From positions 1 through 6,239 of the forward strand of contig NATK01000114.1 in the NCBI GenBank assembly GCA_002085285.1: a stretch of 6,239 bases of DNA. Direction: 5' to 3'. Positions 1-5,785 of this stretch are shown one piece after another. The position numbers were made by a program, and so were the translations under genes. How positions within the stretch are numbered: position 1 is the first letter of the stretch; the number at the start of each line of letters is the position of its first letter. The notes under the pieces were generated by a model. It saw nothing but the letters and a program-made list of their open reading frames with translations. It ran no database searches and was not told the DNA's origin. The stretch comes from Candidatus Latescibacteria bacterium 4484_7 (lineage in GTDB: Bacteria > Krumholzibacteriota > Krumholzibacteriia > Krumholzibacteriales > Krumholzibacteriaceae).

Positions 1-893
1 TAGAGGAGTTCGAGAGAAAGATTGGCAGAAGGGTTCTCGGCAACAAGGCCGCCTCGGGGACGGCTATCATAGAGGAGCTCGGCAGAGAGCACATGAAGAC
101 GGGGTGTCCGATCGTTTATACCTCTGCCGACAGTGTCTTTCAGATTGCTGCACATGAGGACGTGATAGATCCAGAGGAGCTGTATCGCTATTGTGCCATA
201 GCCAGAGAGGTGATAGATCCAGAGGAGCTGTATCGCTATTGTGCCATAGCCAGAGAGATTCTCGTTTCTCCTCATAATGTTGCAAGAGTCATTGCGAGGC
301 CGTTCAGGGGTGAGCCCGGCTCGTTCGTTAGAACGGCTGGAAGAAAAGATTTTTCACTTGCACCGCCCTGCAAGACTTTTCTTGACGTTGCCTATGAGAT
401 AGGCCTTGCTACGGTCACCGTGGGCAAGATAGACCAGCTCTTTGCGCATAGGGGTATCGCGCGAGCGGTCGAGGCAAAGGACAATGAGGCTGCGATGCGT
501 AAGAGCGAAGAGATAGTAGCGACTCGGGAGGCATTCGGTTTTCTCTTCGTAAATCTTATCGACTTTGATATGAGGTGGGGGCATAGACGCGATGTTGCGG
601 GATATGCGCATGGGCTCGAGGCGTTCGATGCGTGGTTTGCCCGCTTTCATGCTCTGCTCGAAGAGGGAACACTGGTTATGGTGACCTCTGATCACGGTTG
701 CGATCCGACGATGCCCGGTTCCGACCATACGAGAGAGTACGTTCCCATTCTTGCGAAGTTGATAGGGGGGCGAGGCGGCGGAAAGCTGGGGACGAGGAGA
801 TCGTTCTCCGACGTCGCTGCCACTCTGGCTGAATTTTTCGGAATAGACTTTCAGGCGGGCAAGAGCTTTCTCAGCGAGCTCTCCGCCCGATAA
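1..893 (+). CDS. deoB: Phosphopentomutase, 3' part (5' end outside window)
   Basis: Interconverts (deoxy)ribose 1-phosphate and (deoxy)ribose 5-phosphate in the cytoplasm, linking nucleoside phosphorolysis to DeoC. The frame is open from the window edge (first full codon at 3) to TAA at 891-893, giving 296 visible residues. Comparison with remembered DeoB sequences suggests about 110 N-terminal residues are missing, including the phosphorylated Thr and one metal-binding Asp. Family blocks seen are GNKAASGT, HMKTG and YTSADSVFQIAAHE, then VIARPF, VGKI, DFDMRWGHRRDVAGYAHG, SDHGCDPTMPGSDHTRE and a C-terminal FSDVAATLAEFFG. The metal ligands are present with the spacing of the alkaline-phosphatase-superfamily site: Asp (567-569), His (582-584), Asp-His (690-695) and His (726-728). 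One oddity is a perfect 16-residue tandem duplication at 162-257, in what should be the cap domain, so the protein is 16 residues longer than expected there. It is first of three co-directional deo genes, and deoC follows 17 nt after its stop. Confidence 0.96.
   Translation, partial: EEFERKIGRRVLGNKAASGTAIIEELGREHMKTGCPIVYTSADSVFQIAAHEDVIDPEELYRYCAIAREVIDPEELYRYCAIAREILVSPHNVARVIARPFRGEPGSFVRTAGRKDFSLAPPCKTFLDVAYEIGLATVTVGKIDQLFAHRGIARAVEAKDNEAAMRKSEEIVATREAFGFLFVNLIDFDMRWGHRRDVAGYAHGLEAFDAWFARFHALLEEGTLVMVTSDHGCDPTMPGSDHTREYVPILAKLIGGRGGGKLGTRRSFSDVAATLAEFFGIDFQAGKSFLSELSAR
162..257 (+). repeat. Perfect 48-bp tandem duplication inside deoB
   Basis: Two identical 48-bp units lie head to tail at 162-209 and 210-257 with no mismatch; identity stops exactly at both outer edges. 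Each encodes VIDPEELYRYCAIARE, so the frame is kept. Related phosphopentomutases, as remembered, have one equivalent segment between the TSADSVFQIA.HE block and VIARPF. The second copy is therefore an insertion relative to the family. Identity including third codon positions means it is either very recent or an assembly product. Confidence 0.97.
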
Positions 894-899
894 AGGAGG
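893..899 (+). promoter_or_regulatory. Ribosome binding site supporting the deoC TTG start
   Basis: AAGGAGG, a near-perfect Shine-Dalgarno sequence, begins on the last base of the deoB stop codon and lies 11 nt before TTG at 911. No ATG or GTG in the deoC frame lies closer, and translation from TTG gives the expected N-terminus (MSGIELNRLIDHTILKP). The overlap with the deoB stop suggests translational coupling. Confidence 0.8.
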
Positions 900-910
900 C
901 GAAGGACGAC

Positions 911-1582
911 TTGAGCGGAATCGAATTGAACAGACTTATCGATCACACGATACTGAAACCCGAGGCAACGGTTGACGACGTGAGGCGCGTTTGCGAAGAG
1001 GCTGAGCGGTATGATTTTTTCTCCGTTTGCGTCAACACGCACTATGTGAAATTCGCAGCGGAGGAACTCGAGGGCTCAGATGTAAAGGTATGCTCGATAG
1101 CAGGGTTTCCGCTCGGAGCGATGAACGCCGAGGCAAAGGCGTTCGAAGCGGCAAAGGCCGTGCAGGACGGCGCGGACGAAATCGACATGGTCATGAACAT
1201 CGGAGCGCTGAAGAGTGGTGACAGCGGGCATGTCCTGAAAGACATAGAGGGAGTCGTCAAGGCCTGCGGTGGCAGGGCGATTGTAAAGGTAATCATCGAG
1301 GCCGCCATTCTCACAGACGATGAGAAGCGGCTCGCATGCAAGCTGGCCGTTGATGGCGGTGCGAGTTTCGTAAAGACATCCACCGGGTTCGGTCCGCCTG
1401 GCGCCTCGGTGGAAGATGTGCGGATCATGAGGGAGAGTGTGGGCGAGAGCTTCGGTGTCAAGGCTTCGGGCGGCATTAGAACCGCAGCGTTTGCTCTCGA
1501 ACTCGTCGAGGCGGGGGCGAGCAGGATAGGTACAAGTTCAGGGGTGAAGATAATGGAGGAGTGGCTGAAAGGGAGGGATTAG
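911..1582 (+). CDS. deoC: Deoxyribose-phosphate aldolase
   Basis: Class I aldolase that splits 2-deoxyribose 5-phosphate into glyceraldehyde 3-phosphate and acetaldehyde, the last step of deoxynucleoside catabolism in the cytoplasm. The 223-residue product matches the short DERA form (B. subtilis type, about 220 residues) and reads as one TIM barrel. Catalytic residues are visible: the Schiff-base lysine is Lys155 in FVKTSTGFG, the proton-relay residues are Asp92 in DEIDMVMN and Lys184 in GVKASGGIR. Other conserved blocks are IDHTILKP near the N-terminus, SVCVN, GFPLGA and a C-terminal RIGTSSGVKI phosphate-binding stretch. The start is TTG, chosen for the strong Shine-Dalgarno at 893-899 and the fit to family length. 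The gene sits 17 nt after deoB, so both are probably on one transcript. Nothing appears broken. Confidence 0.97.
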   Translation: MSGIELNRLIDHTILKPEATVDDVRRVCEEAERYDFFSVCVNTHYVKFAAEELEGSDVKVCSIAGFPLGAMNAEAKAFEAAKAVQDGADEIDMVMNIGALKSGDSGHVLKDIEGVVKACGGRAIVKVIIEAAILTDDEKRLACKLAVDGGASFVKTSTGFGPPGASVEDVRIMRESVGESFGVKASGGIRTAAFALELVEAGASRIGTSSGVKIMEEWLKGRD

Positions 1583-1705
1583 TGCATGCGCTGGTTTGTG
1601 TGCCGAGGGGGGCTGCCGTCCTGAATGGGTGCGGAAGATCAGAGCTTGCACGAAACGATTGTTCGGCCACTGTCGCCGGGTGCAGAGATGCGACCAGATC
1701 GCGGC

Positions 1706-1709
1706 GGAG
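1706..1709 (+). promoter_or_regulatory. Ribosome binding site deciding the deoA/pdp start
   Basis: GGAG lies 5 nt before ATG at 1715, with a further AGG at 1711-1713. The earlier in-frame ATG at 1625 directly follows an in-frame TGA (1622-1624) and has no comparable site upstream. Family alignment also begins at the 1715 ATG (MRAYDVLIKKRDG), so 1715 is preferred. Confidence 0.65.
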
Positions 1710-1714
1710 CAGGT

Positions 1715-2980
1715 ATGAGAGCGTATGATGTGCTGATCAAGAAAAGAGACGGAGTCGAACTCGACAAGTCAGAGATCGGGCTCTTGGTCGAATCTTATCT
1801 CGATGGCGAACTCACCGATTATCAGATGTCTGCATTTCTTATGGCGTCGTTCTTGAACGGTCTCTCGCTCGACGAAACGGCAGCTCTGACGGAAGCGATG
1901 CTTAGCAGCGGCGACGTTCTTTCATTCGAGGAGAGCCTTGCTCCGCTGGTTGACAAGCACAGCACTGGCGGTGTCGGTGACAAGGTGTCGCTCGTTCTTT
2001 TGCCCATTGCCGTGGAGTGCGGGCTTCGCGTACCGATGATCTCGGGGCGTTCTCTCGGATTTACAGGAGGCACGCTGGACAAGTTAGAGTCGATCCCCGG
2101 GATCGAAACTTCATTGGACCCGGAGAAGATGAAAGAGATCGTCTCCGAGCAGGGAGGCTGCTTCGCCGCTCAAACGGAGAGACTCGTCCCCGCGGACGGC
2201 AAGCTGTACGCATTGAGAGATGCTACGGGAACCGTCGAGTCTATTCCTTTGATCACATCGAGCATACTGAGCAAGAAGATGGCCGAAGGCGTCGAGGCGA
2301 ACGTAATCGACGTCAAGTTCGGAAGGGGCGCTTTCATGGAAGACGAAGCACGGGCAGCCTCACTGGCCGAGATGCTCGAAGAGGTGGGCCGCAGGCTCTC
2401 TTTCAAGGTAAAGACGATTCTCAGCCCAATGGATCAGCCCCTGGGCAAAAGCGTGGGTAACGCACTCGAGGTCGCAGAAGCTGTCGAATCGCTGATGGGC
2501 GAAGGCTCGGACGACCTCATGGCCCTTACGCACAGGCTCGTAGCGGAGATGCTTCTCCTTGCTGGACGCGTCGAGACACTCGAGCGCGGCGTCTCGCTCT
2601 CCAAAGAGGCAATTGACTCGCAGAGAGCCCTCGAGAGGTTCGTTTCGATCGTGGAGGCGCAGGGCGGGCGTATCGATCTCGAGAAGGAGGGATTCGGCCT
2701 GCCCAGGGCAGATTTTATCGCGTCGTTCAAGGCCGGGAAGAGTGGGCTTATAAAGGGTATTGATGCAAGAGGGATAGGAGAGCTCCTTAGAGAAATGGGT
2801 GGAGGAAGGTTCAGAGCCGGGGACCAGATAGATCCTGCTCCGGGATTCGTTTTCGAAAGGAAGGTCGGCGAAAGGGTAGCGGTGAACGATGTGATCTGCG
2901 AAGTTCATGCCTCGGATGAATCGGCGCTGTCCGGCGCAGTATCGAGGCTTCGCGATTTGATAGAGATAGAGGCGTTATAG
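1715..2980 (+). CDS. deoA: Pyrimidine-nucleoside (thymidine) phosphorylase
   Basis: Phosphorolyses thymidine, deoxyuridine and possibly uridine to the free base and (deoxy)ribose 1-phosphate, feeding DeoB and DeoC. From ATG 1715 the product is 421 residues, slightly shorter than the usual 433-440. Order of parts: an N-terminal helical region (about 1-65), the phosphate and substrate domain with DKHSTGGVGD (Lys81, His82, Ser83), Ser92, Ser110 and Thr120 in SGRSLGFTGGT, then Arg168, Ser183 and Lys187 in the LYALRDATGTVESIPLITSS stretch and following. These align with E. coli DeoA Lys84/His85/Ser86, Ser95, Ser113, Thr123, Arg171, Ser186 and Lys190. A C-terminal biotin/lipoyl-like domain (about 340-421) has GGGRFRAGDQIDPAPGF. 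Two motif positions differ from the common SGRGLGHTGG (Gly to Ser, His to Phe). The product could equally be called Pdp, because base specificity cannot be read here. An in-frame ATG at 1625 would add 30 residues with no family similarity. The gap after deoC is 132 nt, long for this operon. Confidence 0.95.
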   Translation: MRAYDVLIKKRDGVELDKSEIGLLVESYLDGELTDYQMSAFLMASFLNGLSLDETAALTEAMLSSGDVLSFEESLAPLVDKHSTGGVGDKVSLVLLPIAVECGLRVPMISGRSLGFTGGTLDKLESIPGIETSLDPEKMKEIVSEQGGCFAAQTERLVPADGKLYALRDATGTVESIPLITSSILSKKMAEGVEANVIDVKFGRGAFMEDEARAASLAEMLEEVGRRLSFKVKTILSPMDQPLGKSVGNALEVAEAVESLMGEGSDDLMALTHRLVAEMLLLAGRVETLERGVSLSKEAIDSQRALERFVSIVEAQGGRIDLEKEGFGLPRADFIASFKAGKSGLIKGIDARGIGELLREMGGGRFRAGDQIDPAPGFVFERKVGERVAVNDVICEVHASDESALSGAVSRLRDLIEIEAL

Positions 2981-3008
2981 GCGAGAGACACCGTTATAGG
3001 CGAGAGAC
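2973..3008 (+). repeat. Short tandem duplication (period 19 bp) across the deoA stop codon
   Basis: The 17-base string CGTTATAGGCGAGAGAC occurs at 2973-2989 and again at 2992-3008, separated by AC. The first copy contains the last Leu codon and TAG stop of deoA; the second lies in the 3' untranslated region. The duplication does not change the protein. It is the second perfect tandem duplication in this window. Confidence 0.92.
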
Positions 3009-3032
3009 CGCGCATGGCGGCTACAAAAGCGG

Positions 3033-3073
3033 CGAAGTGCTTTTCCTAAGCCCTGCTGAAGGCGCTTACTTCG
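3033..3073. terminator. Candidate bidirectional terminator hairpin between convergent genes
   Basis: CGAAGT (3033-3038) pairs with ACTTCG (3068-3073). The stem continues, with bulges, as GCTTTTC (3039-3045) against GAAGG and GC (3058-3065), around a 12-nt loop. A T run (3086-3091) follows some 12 nt later for the plus strand, and on the minus strand the stem is soon followed by CCGCTTTTG. The stem is imperfect and the T tracts are detached or short, so this is a weak call. The position between the ends of deoA and the PBP gene is right for such an element. Confidence 0.35.
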
Positions 3074-3090
3074 TGCAATAGGATATTTTT

Positions 3091-5211
3091 TCAATGGATG
3101 ATGTCTCTTCCCCTCGACGCCTTCCTGTCGAGGTTGCGGAAGTCTCTGTCGGGGTTGAGCATGTCGTAGGAGCTGACGCGGTGTATGTCGCACTGGCGGG
3201 TCGGTTCCATCCCCTTTATGAATAGCTCTTTTCTCACCCGCTTGCAGTATGGAGTGGCGAGGAGCCCCGAATCTTCGCATATTATTGCCTCTGTTATCCC
3301 ATCCGGTCTCTTGAAGTCGGGGCAAATGTTGTCAGGATACGCAGCCTTCATCACATCGGTCCAGAGCGGAAGAGCGACCCTTGCACCCGTTTTGTTCCTT
3401 CCCATCGAAACCTTCTCATCGAAGCCTGTCCATACCCCTACGGTCAGATTGGGGGTGTATCCTATGAACCATCCGTCACCGAAGTTGTCAGTTGTGCCCG
3501 TCTTTCCGGCAACGGGTATCTTCAGCCCCATGATCCTCGCCGAACGCCCGGTTCCTTCGTCTATCACCGTTTTCAGCATATCGGTCATCAGGTAGGTTAT
3601 CTGAGGTGACAGCACCTCTTCGTGGTAGCCGTGGTTTTCTTCCAGGACGTTTCCGTTTCTGTCGACGATCTTTATGATCGCCACAGGTTCGGAACGCATC
3701 CCTTCGGCTGCCAGCACGCTGTACGCCGACGTGAGCTCCATCAGAGTAACCTCGTTCGAGCCGAGTGCCAGGGAGAGCACGTTTCTCAGAGGGCTCTTGA
3801 TCCCCATCTTCTTGGCGAGACTTATCACGGACGGCGTGCCTATCTTTTGCAGGAGCTTGATAGCAGGCACGTTGATCGATTTGGTCAGTGCGTATCTAAG
3901 CGAGACTGCTCCGTGGAACTTTCCCGAGAAGTTGTGAGGTTTCCAAACGTCTCCGTTGGGCAGCTCTACGACGAGAGGGGTATCGAGGAGGATGTCGCTC
4001 GGACTGTAGCCGTTCTCCAGAGCTGCGAGGTATATGAAGGGCTTGAATGCAGAACCAGGCTGCCGTCTCGCCTGAGTAGCCCGGTTGAACTTGCTCTCGC
4101 GGAAGTTCCTGCCGCCGACCATTACCCTGATGTATCCGTTCGTAGGATCGATCGCAACTACGGCCGATTGGATGTAGTTCGGTTCGATCTTCACTCCAGC
4201 CTCGATCGAATCGAGGTATGCGGCCCTTGTGAGCTCGTAATGCCCCTTCGCTTCGAGATCCTCCATGAACGATTCCATGCTGTCCTCGGCAACATGCTGT
4301 AGATAGGGGTCGAGCGTGGTGTAAACGGTGAGGCCGCTTCGGTAGATCGCCCGCGGTCCGAATTTTGCCTCGAGCTTCTTTCTGACGAATTCAGTGAAGT
4401 ATCCCGCAAATGCCCTCTTTCTCTTTTCTTTCTTTGCCACGTCGAGCGGAAGCGCCTTCAGCGAATCAACCTGGGCGGCCGTTACGATTCCGTAGTTCTC
4501 CATCGCATTGAGCACGATGTTCCTTCTCTTGAGAGCCCTCCTTGGGTTGTTGTAGGGGTTGTACCCTGCAGGGTTGCGCGGAAGCCCTGCGAGGAGCGCA
4601 ACCTGGTGGAGGCCGAGCTTGGAGACCGACTTGCCGAAGAACTTTCTCGATGCCGCCTCGACTCCGTATGTGCCTTCGCCGAAATAAATCTGGTTGAGGT
4701 ACATTTCTAAGATCTCGTCCTTGGAGTATGTCCTTTCTATCCTGAAGGCGAGCAGTATCTCCTTTATCTTTCGGGGAAAGGTCTGCTCCTTCGTGAGGAA
4801 TAGGTCTCTCGAGAGCTGCTGAGTGATCGTACTTGCGCCCTGAGCCCTGTTCCAGTGCAGCAAGTCGCGCCATGCAACGGATATGATTCTCTTTACGTCT
4901 ATGCCGAAGTGTTTGTAGAAGCGCCTGTCTTCGACGGCGAGGAACGTTCTCTGCACCTCTATGGGAATGCTTTTGAGAGGTAGCATTATTCTGTTCTGCT
5001 CGTAGAATTCCTTTATCACGGTGGAATCGGCTGCGAGAATCCTTGTCTTTAGTGACGGCTCTATCATTTCGAGCCTGGCCATCGACGGAAGGTCGCGCGA
5101 GAACCATTTGACAGCCGCCACAAATACGCCGAGCAGCACGACGATCGAAAATATAATTATATTGAGTATGAGCCTTTCTTTCGGGCTCAGAGGTCTTCCT
5201 GCAATCTTCAC
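3091..5211 (-). CDS. mrcA: Bifunctional class A penicillin-binding protein (PBP1A type)
   Basis: Inner-membrane peptidoglycan synthase that polymerises lipid II and cross-links the stem peptides. The 706-residue product has a short cytoplasmic N-terminus, one membrane segment (about 14-35), and a GT51 glycosyltransferase domain (about 70-250). Catalytic Glu94 lies in AVEDRRFYKHFGID; other GT51 motifs are GASTITQQLSRDLFL, RKIKEILLAFRIE and DEILEMYLNQIYFG. The transpeptidase domain (about 345-620) has nucleophile Ser387 and Lys390 in GSAFKP, the SIN motif at 445-447, and KTGTT at 570-574. The C-terminal tail has four cysteines (630, 645, 656, 674) and ends in a basic, Arg/Asp-rich stretch. Translation starts at GTG (5209-5211); AGGAAG and AGGGA lie just upstream on the minus strand. 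The gene converges with deoA and diverges from the rRNA operon, so it is probably transcribed alone. The mrcA/ponA symbol is by family type; orthology to a specific paralogue is not established. Confidence 0.96.
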   Translation of the reverse strand: MKIAGRPLSPKERLILNIIIFSIVVLLGVFVAAVKWFSRDLPSMARLEMIEPSLKTRILAADSTVIKEFYEQNRIMLPLKSIPIEVQRTFLAVEDRRFYKHFGIDVKRIISVAWRDLLHWNRAQGASTITQQLSRDLFLTKEQTFPRKIKEILLAFRIERTYSKDEILEMYLNQIYFGEGTYGVEAASRKFFGKSVSKLGLHQVALLAGLPRNPAGYNPYNNPRRALKRRNIVLNAMENYGIVTAAQVDSLKALPLDVAKKEKRKRAFAGYFTEFVRKKLEAKFGPRAIYRSGLTVYTTLDPYLQHVAEDSMESFMEDLEAKGHYELTRAAYLDSIEAGVKIEPNYIQSAVVAIDPTNGYIRVMVGGRNFRESKFNRATQARRQPGSAFKPFIYLAALENGYSPSDILLDTPLVVELPNGDVWKPHNFSGKFHGAVSLRYALTKSINVPAIKLLQKIGTPSVISLAKKMGIKSPLRNVLSLALGSNEVTLMELTSAYSVLAAEGMRSEPVAIIKIVDRNGNVLEENHGYHEEVLSPQITYLMTDMLKTVIDEGTGRSARIMGLKIPVAGKTGTTDNFGDGWFIGYTPNLTVGVWTGFDEKVSMGRNKTGARVALPLWTDVMKAAYPDNICPDFKRPDGITEAIICEDSGLLATPYCKRVRKELFIKGMEPTRQCDIHRVSSYDMLNPDRDFRNLDRKASRGRDIIH

Positions 5212-5213
5212 GT

Positions 5214-5225
5214 TCCCTGCTTCCT
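5214..5225 (-). promoter_or_regulatory. Ribosome binding region of the PBP gene (GTG start)
   Basis: Read on the minus strand, AGGAAG (5225-5220) and AGGGA (5218-5214) precede GTG at 5211-5209. AGGAAG has the more usual spacing (8 nt); AGGGA lies only 2 nt away. They support the GTG start, which also places the membrane segment correctly behind a short basic N-terminus. Confidence 0.55.
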
Positions 5226-5254
5226 GCTATACCTCGCTTGACATTTCATAGTGA

Positions 5255-5283
5255 AAGATAAATCTTCGCTGCGGAGCAATCAA
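5255..5283 (-). promoter_or_regulatory. Candidate sigma-70-type promoter of the PBP gene
   Basis: On the minus strand, TTGATT (5283-5278) and TATCTT (5260-5255) are separated by exactly 17 nt. Each box matches the consensus at 4 of 6 positions. Transcription would start near 5248, leaving a leader of roughly 37 nt before the GTG. The match is moderate, and other A/T-rich spots in the gap could serve instead. Confidence 0.35.
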
Positions 5284-5305
5284 GCATTCAGAACCTGCGA
5301 AGATT
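5261..5305. repeat. Nine-base perfect inverted repeat in the PBP/rRNA divergent gap
   Basis: AATCTTCGC (5261-5269) and GCGAAGATT (5297-5305) are exact reverse complements, 27 nt apart. The arms bracket the candidate -35 box of the PBP promoter, and the left arm abuts its -10 box. This could be a paired operator or a hairpin with a large loop; no protein for it is evident in the window. Confidence 0.6.
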
Positions 5306-5341
5306 AGCACTGCAGGGCCGAATTGTCACCGTAATTTTTCG

Positions 5342-5367
5342 AAGGGCGAAAAAAACCGCCCTTTTTT
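5342..5367 (+). terminator. Intrinsic terminator upstream of the rRNA promoters
   Basis: AAGGGCG (5342-5348) pairs perfectly with CGCCCTT (5357-5363) around an A-rich 8-nt loop, and a run of six T covers 5362-5367. The structure points along the plus strand only. No plus-strand gene lies between 5212 and here, so it would stop stray antisense transcription coming across the PBP gene before it reaches the rRNA promoters. Its T/A-rich tail also sits where an UP element of the first promoter would be. Confidence 0.75.
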
Positions 5368-5377
5368 CAAAAAGGTG

Positions 5378-5406
5378 TTGACATTCTAACCGATATTAAT
5401 TATATG
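5378..5406 (+). promoter_or_regulatory. rRNA promoter P1
   Basis: A perfect TTGACA (-35, 5378-5383) is followed after 17 nt by TATATG (-10, 5401-5406), with an alternative TTATAT one base earlier. An A/T-rich stretch (about 5362-5373) directly upstream is suited to contact by the RNA polymerase alpha subunit. Transcription would begin near 5413, at a small hairpin (CCCGC 5413-5417 with GCGGG 5423-5427). Confidence 0.75.
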
Positions 5407-5454
5407 GAATTACCCGCAATGAGCGGGCCGGACGGAAGGATGCCCTGGAGGCTG

Positions 5455-5471
5455 AATTTTTTGAAAAAATT
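5455..5471 (+). promoter_or_regulatory. A/T palindrome, candidate UP element of P2
   Basis: AATTTTTT (5455-5462), a central G, then AAAAAATT (5464-5471) form a perfect 17-base palindrome. It lies about 14 nt upstream of the P2 -35 box, where the distal UP subsite of strong rRNA promoters is found. A bent-DNA or Fis-like role is possible but not shown. Confidence 0.45.
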
Positions 5472-5484
5472 GGCCTTTAAGGGG

Positions 5485-5513
5485 TTGACAACTCTTCCTA
5501 AAAGAGATATATT
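5485..5513 (+). promoter_or_regulatory. rRNA promoter P2
   Basis: TTGACA (5485-5490, perfect) and TATATT (5508-5513, 5 of 6) are separated by the optimal 17 nt. Transcription would start near 5520, about 165 nt before the mature 16S 5' end. Tandem promoters P1 and P2 are the classical arrangement for bacterial rRNA operons. Confidence 0.82.
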
Positions 5514-5530
5514 CGAAGTTCGGAAAGCAG

Positions 5531-5562
5531 ATTTCCATATAGGGAAATACGCTCTTTGATAA
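5531..5562 (+). promoter_or_regulatory. boxB-like hairpin and boxA antitermination site in the rRNA leader
   Basis: ATTTCC (5531-5536) and GGAAAT (5543-5548) form a 6-bp stem with a 6-nt loop. CGCTCTTTGATAA (5550-5562) follows and matches the remembered E. coli rrn boxA, TGCTCTTTAACAA, at 10 of 13 positions. The order hairpin then boxA, just after P2, is that of rrn leader sites bound by NusB/NusE (S10), which let polymerase read through the untranslated rRNA. Confidence 0.7.
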
Positions 5563-5644
5563 AGAAATAGCGTGCGATGCCCTAGTCAGGTGATCGGGCC
5601 CCAGCTCTTTTTTTCGAGTGAAAGGGGCTTAGAATCCGTAAGTT

Positions 5645-5670
5645 AGAGCATTGCCTTCGGGCAGTGATCT
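5645..5670 (+). other. UUCG-capped leader hairpin just before 16S
   Basis: CATTGCC (5649-5655) and GGCAGTG (5660-5666) form a 7-bp stem with one G-U pair, closed by a C(UUCG)G tetraloop. AGA/TCT extend it past one mismatch. It ends about 14 nt before the inferred 16S 5' end and may be a folding or RNase processing element of the precursor. The long processing stem formed with sequence beyond the 16S 3' end cannot be tested because that side is outside the window. Confidence 0.6.
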
Positions 5671-5783
5671 ATATAGAGTTTTTACAACGGAGAGTTTGAT
5701 CCTGGCTCAGAATGAACGCTGGCGGCGTGGATTAGGCATGCAAGTCGAACGCGAAAGCGGGTATTTATATCCGCGAGTAGAGT

Positions 5784-5785
5784 GA
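5784..5785 (+). other. Junction in 16S lacking about 44 conserved bases
   Basis: GAGTAGAGTG runs straight into ATAACAATCC. In E. coli the matching GAGTG and ATAAC are separated by 44 bases that include the near-universal ACGGGTGAGTAA. The missing part corresponds roughly to E. coli 106-149 and contains the 5' strands of helix 7, whose 3' partner strands (near GGATGGTCCCGCGTCC) are still present. Confidence 0.85.

Noticed and set aside
162..257. CRISPR or other repeat array
   Set aside because: There are only two adjacent copies without spacers, inside a conserved coding frame.
67..285. Minus-strand open frame with a repeated WLWHNSDTAPLDLS peptide
   Set aside because: It is the antisense shadow of the 48-bp duplication in deoB; the plus-strand frame is clearly the conserved gene.
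1625..1714. ATG 1625 as the deoA start (451-residue product)
   Set aside because: The extra 30 residues do not match the family, no Shine-Dalgarno precedes 1625, and ATG 1715 has a site at the right spacing and a family-like N-terminus.
2360..2908. Long minus-strand open frame (182 codons) opposite deoA
   Set aside because: It lies fully antisense to well-conserved deoA sequence, shows no recognisable domain, and is explained by base composition.
3622..4302. Plus-strand 226-codon open frame opposite the PBP gene
   Set aside because: It is antisense to the transpeptidase domain, whose catalytic motifs are intact on the minus strand; no family resemblance is seen in the shadow product.
5238..5266. 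A third plus-strand TTGACA (5238-5243) that could be an additional upstream rRNA promoter
   Set aside because: No acceptable -10 box lies 16-18 nt downstream (AATCTT or AAATCT), and a strong terminator at 5342-5367 would stop its transcript before the rRNA gene.
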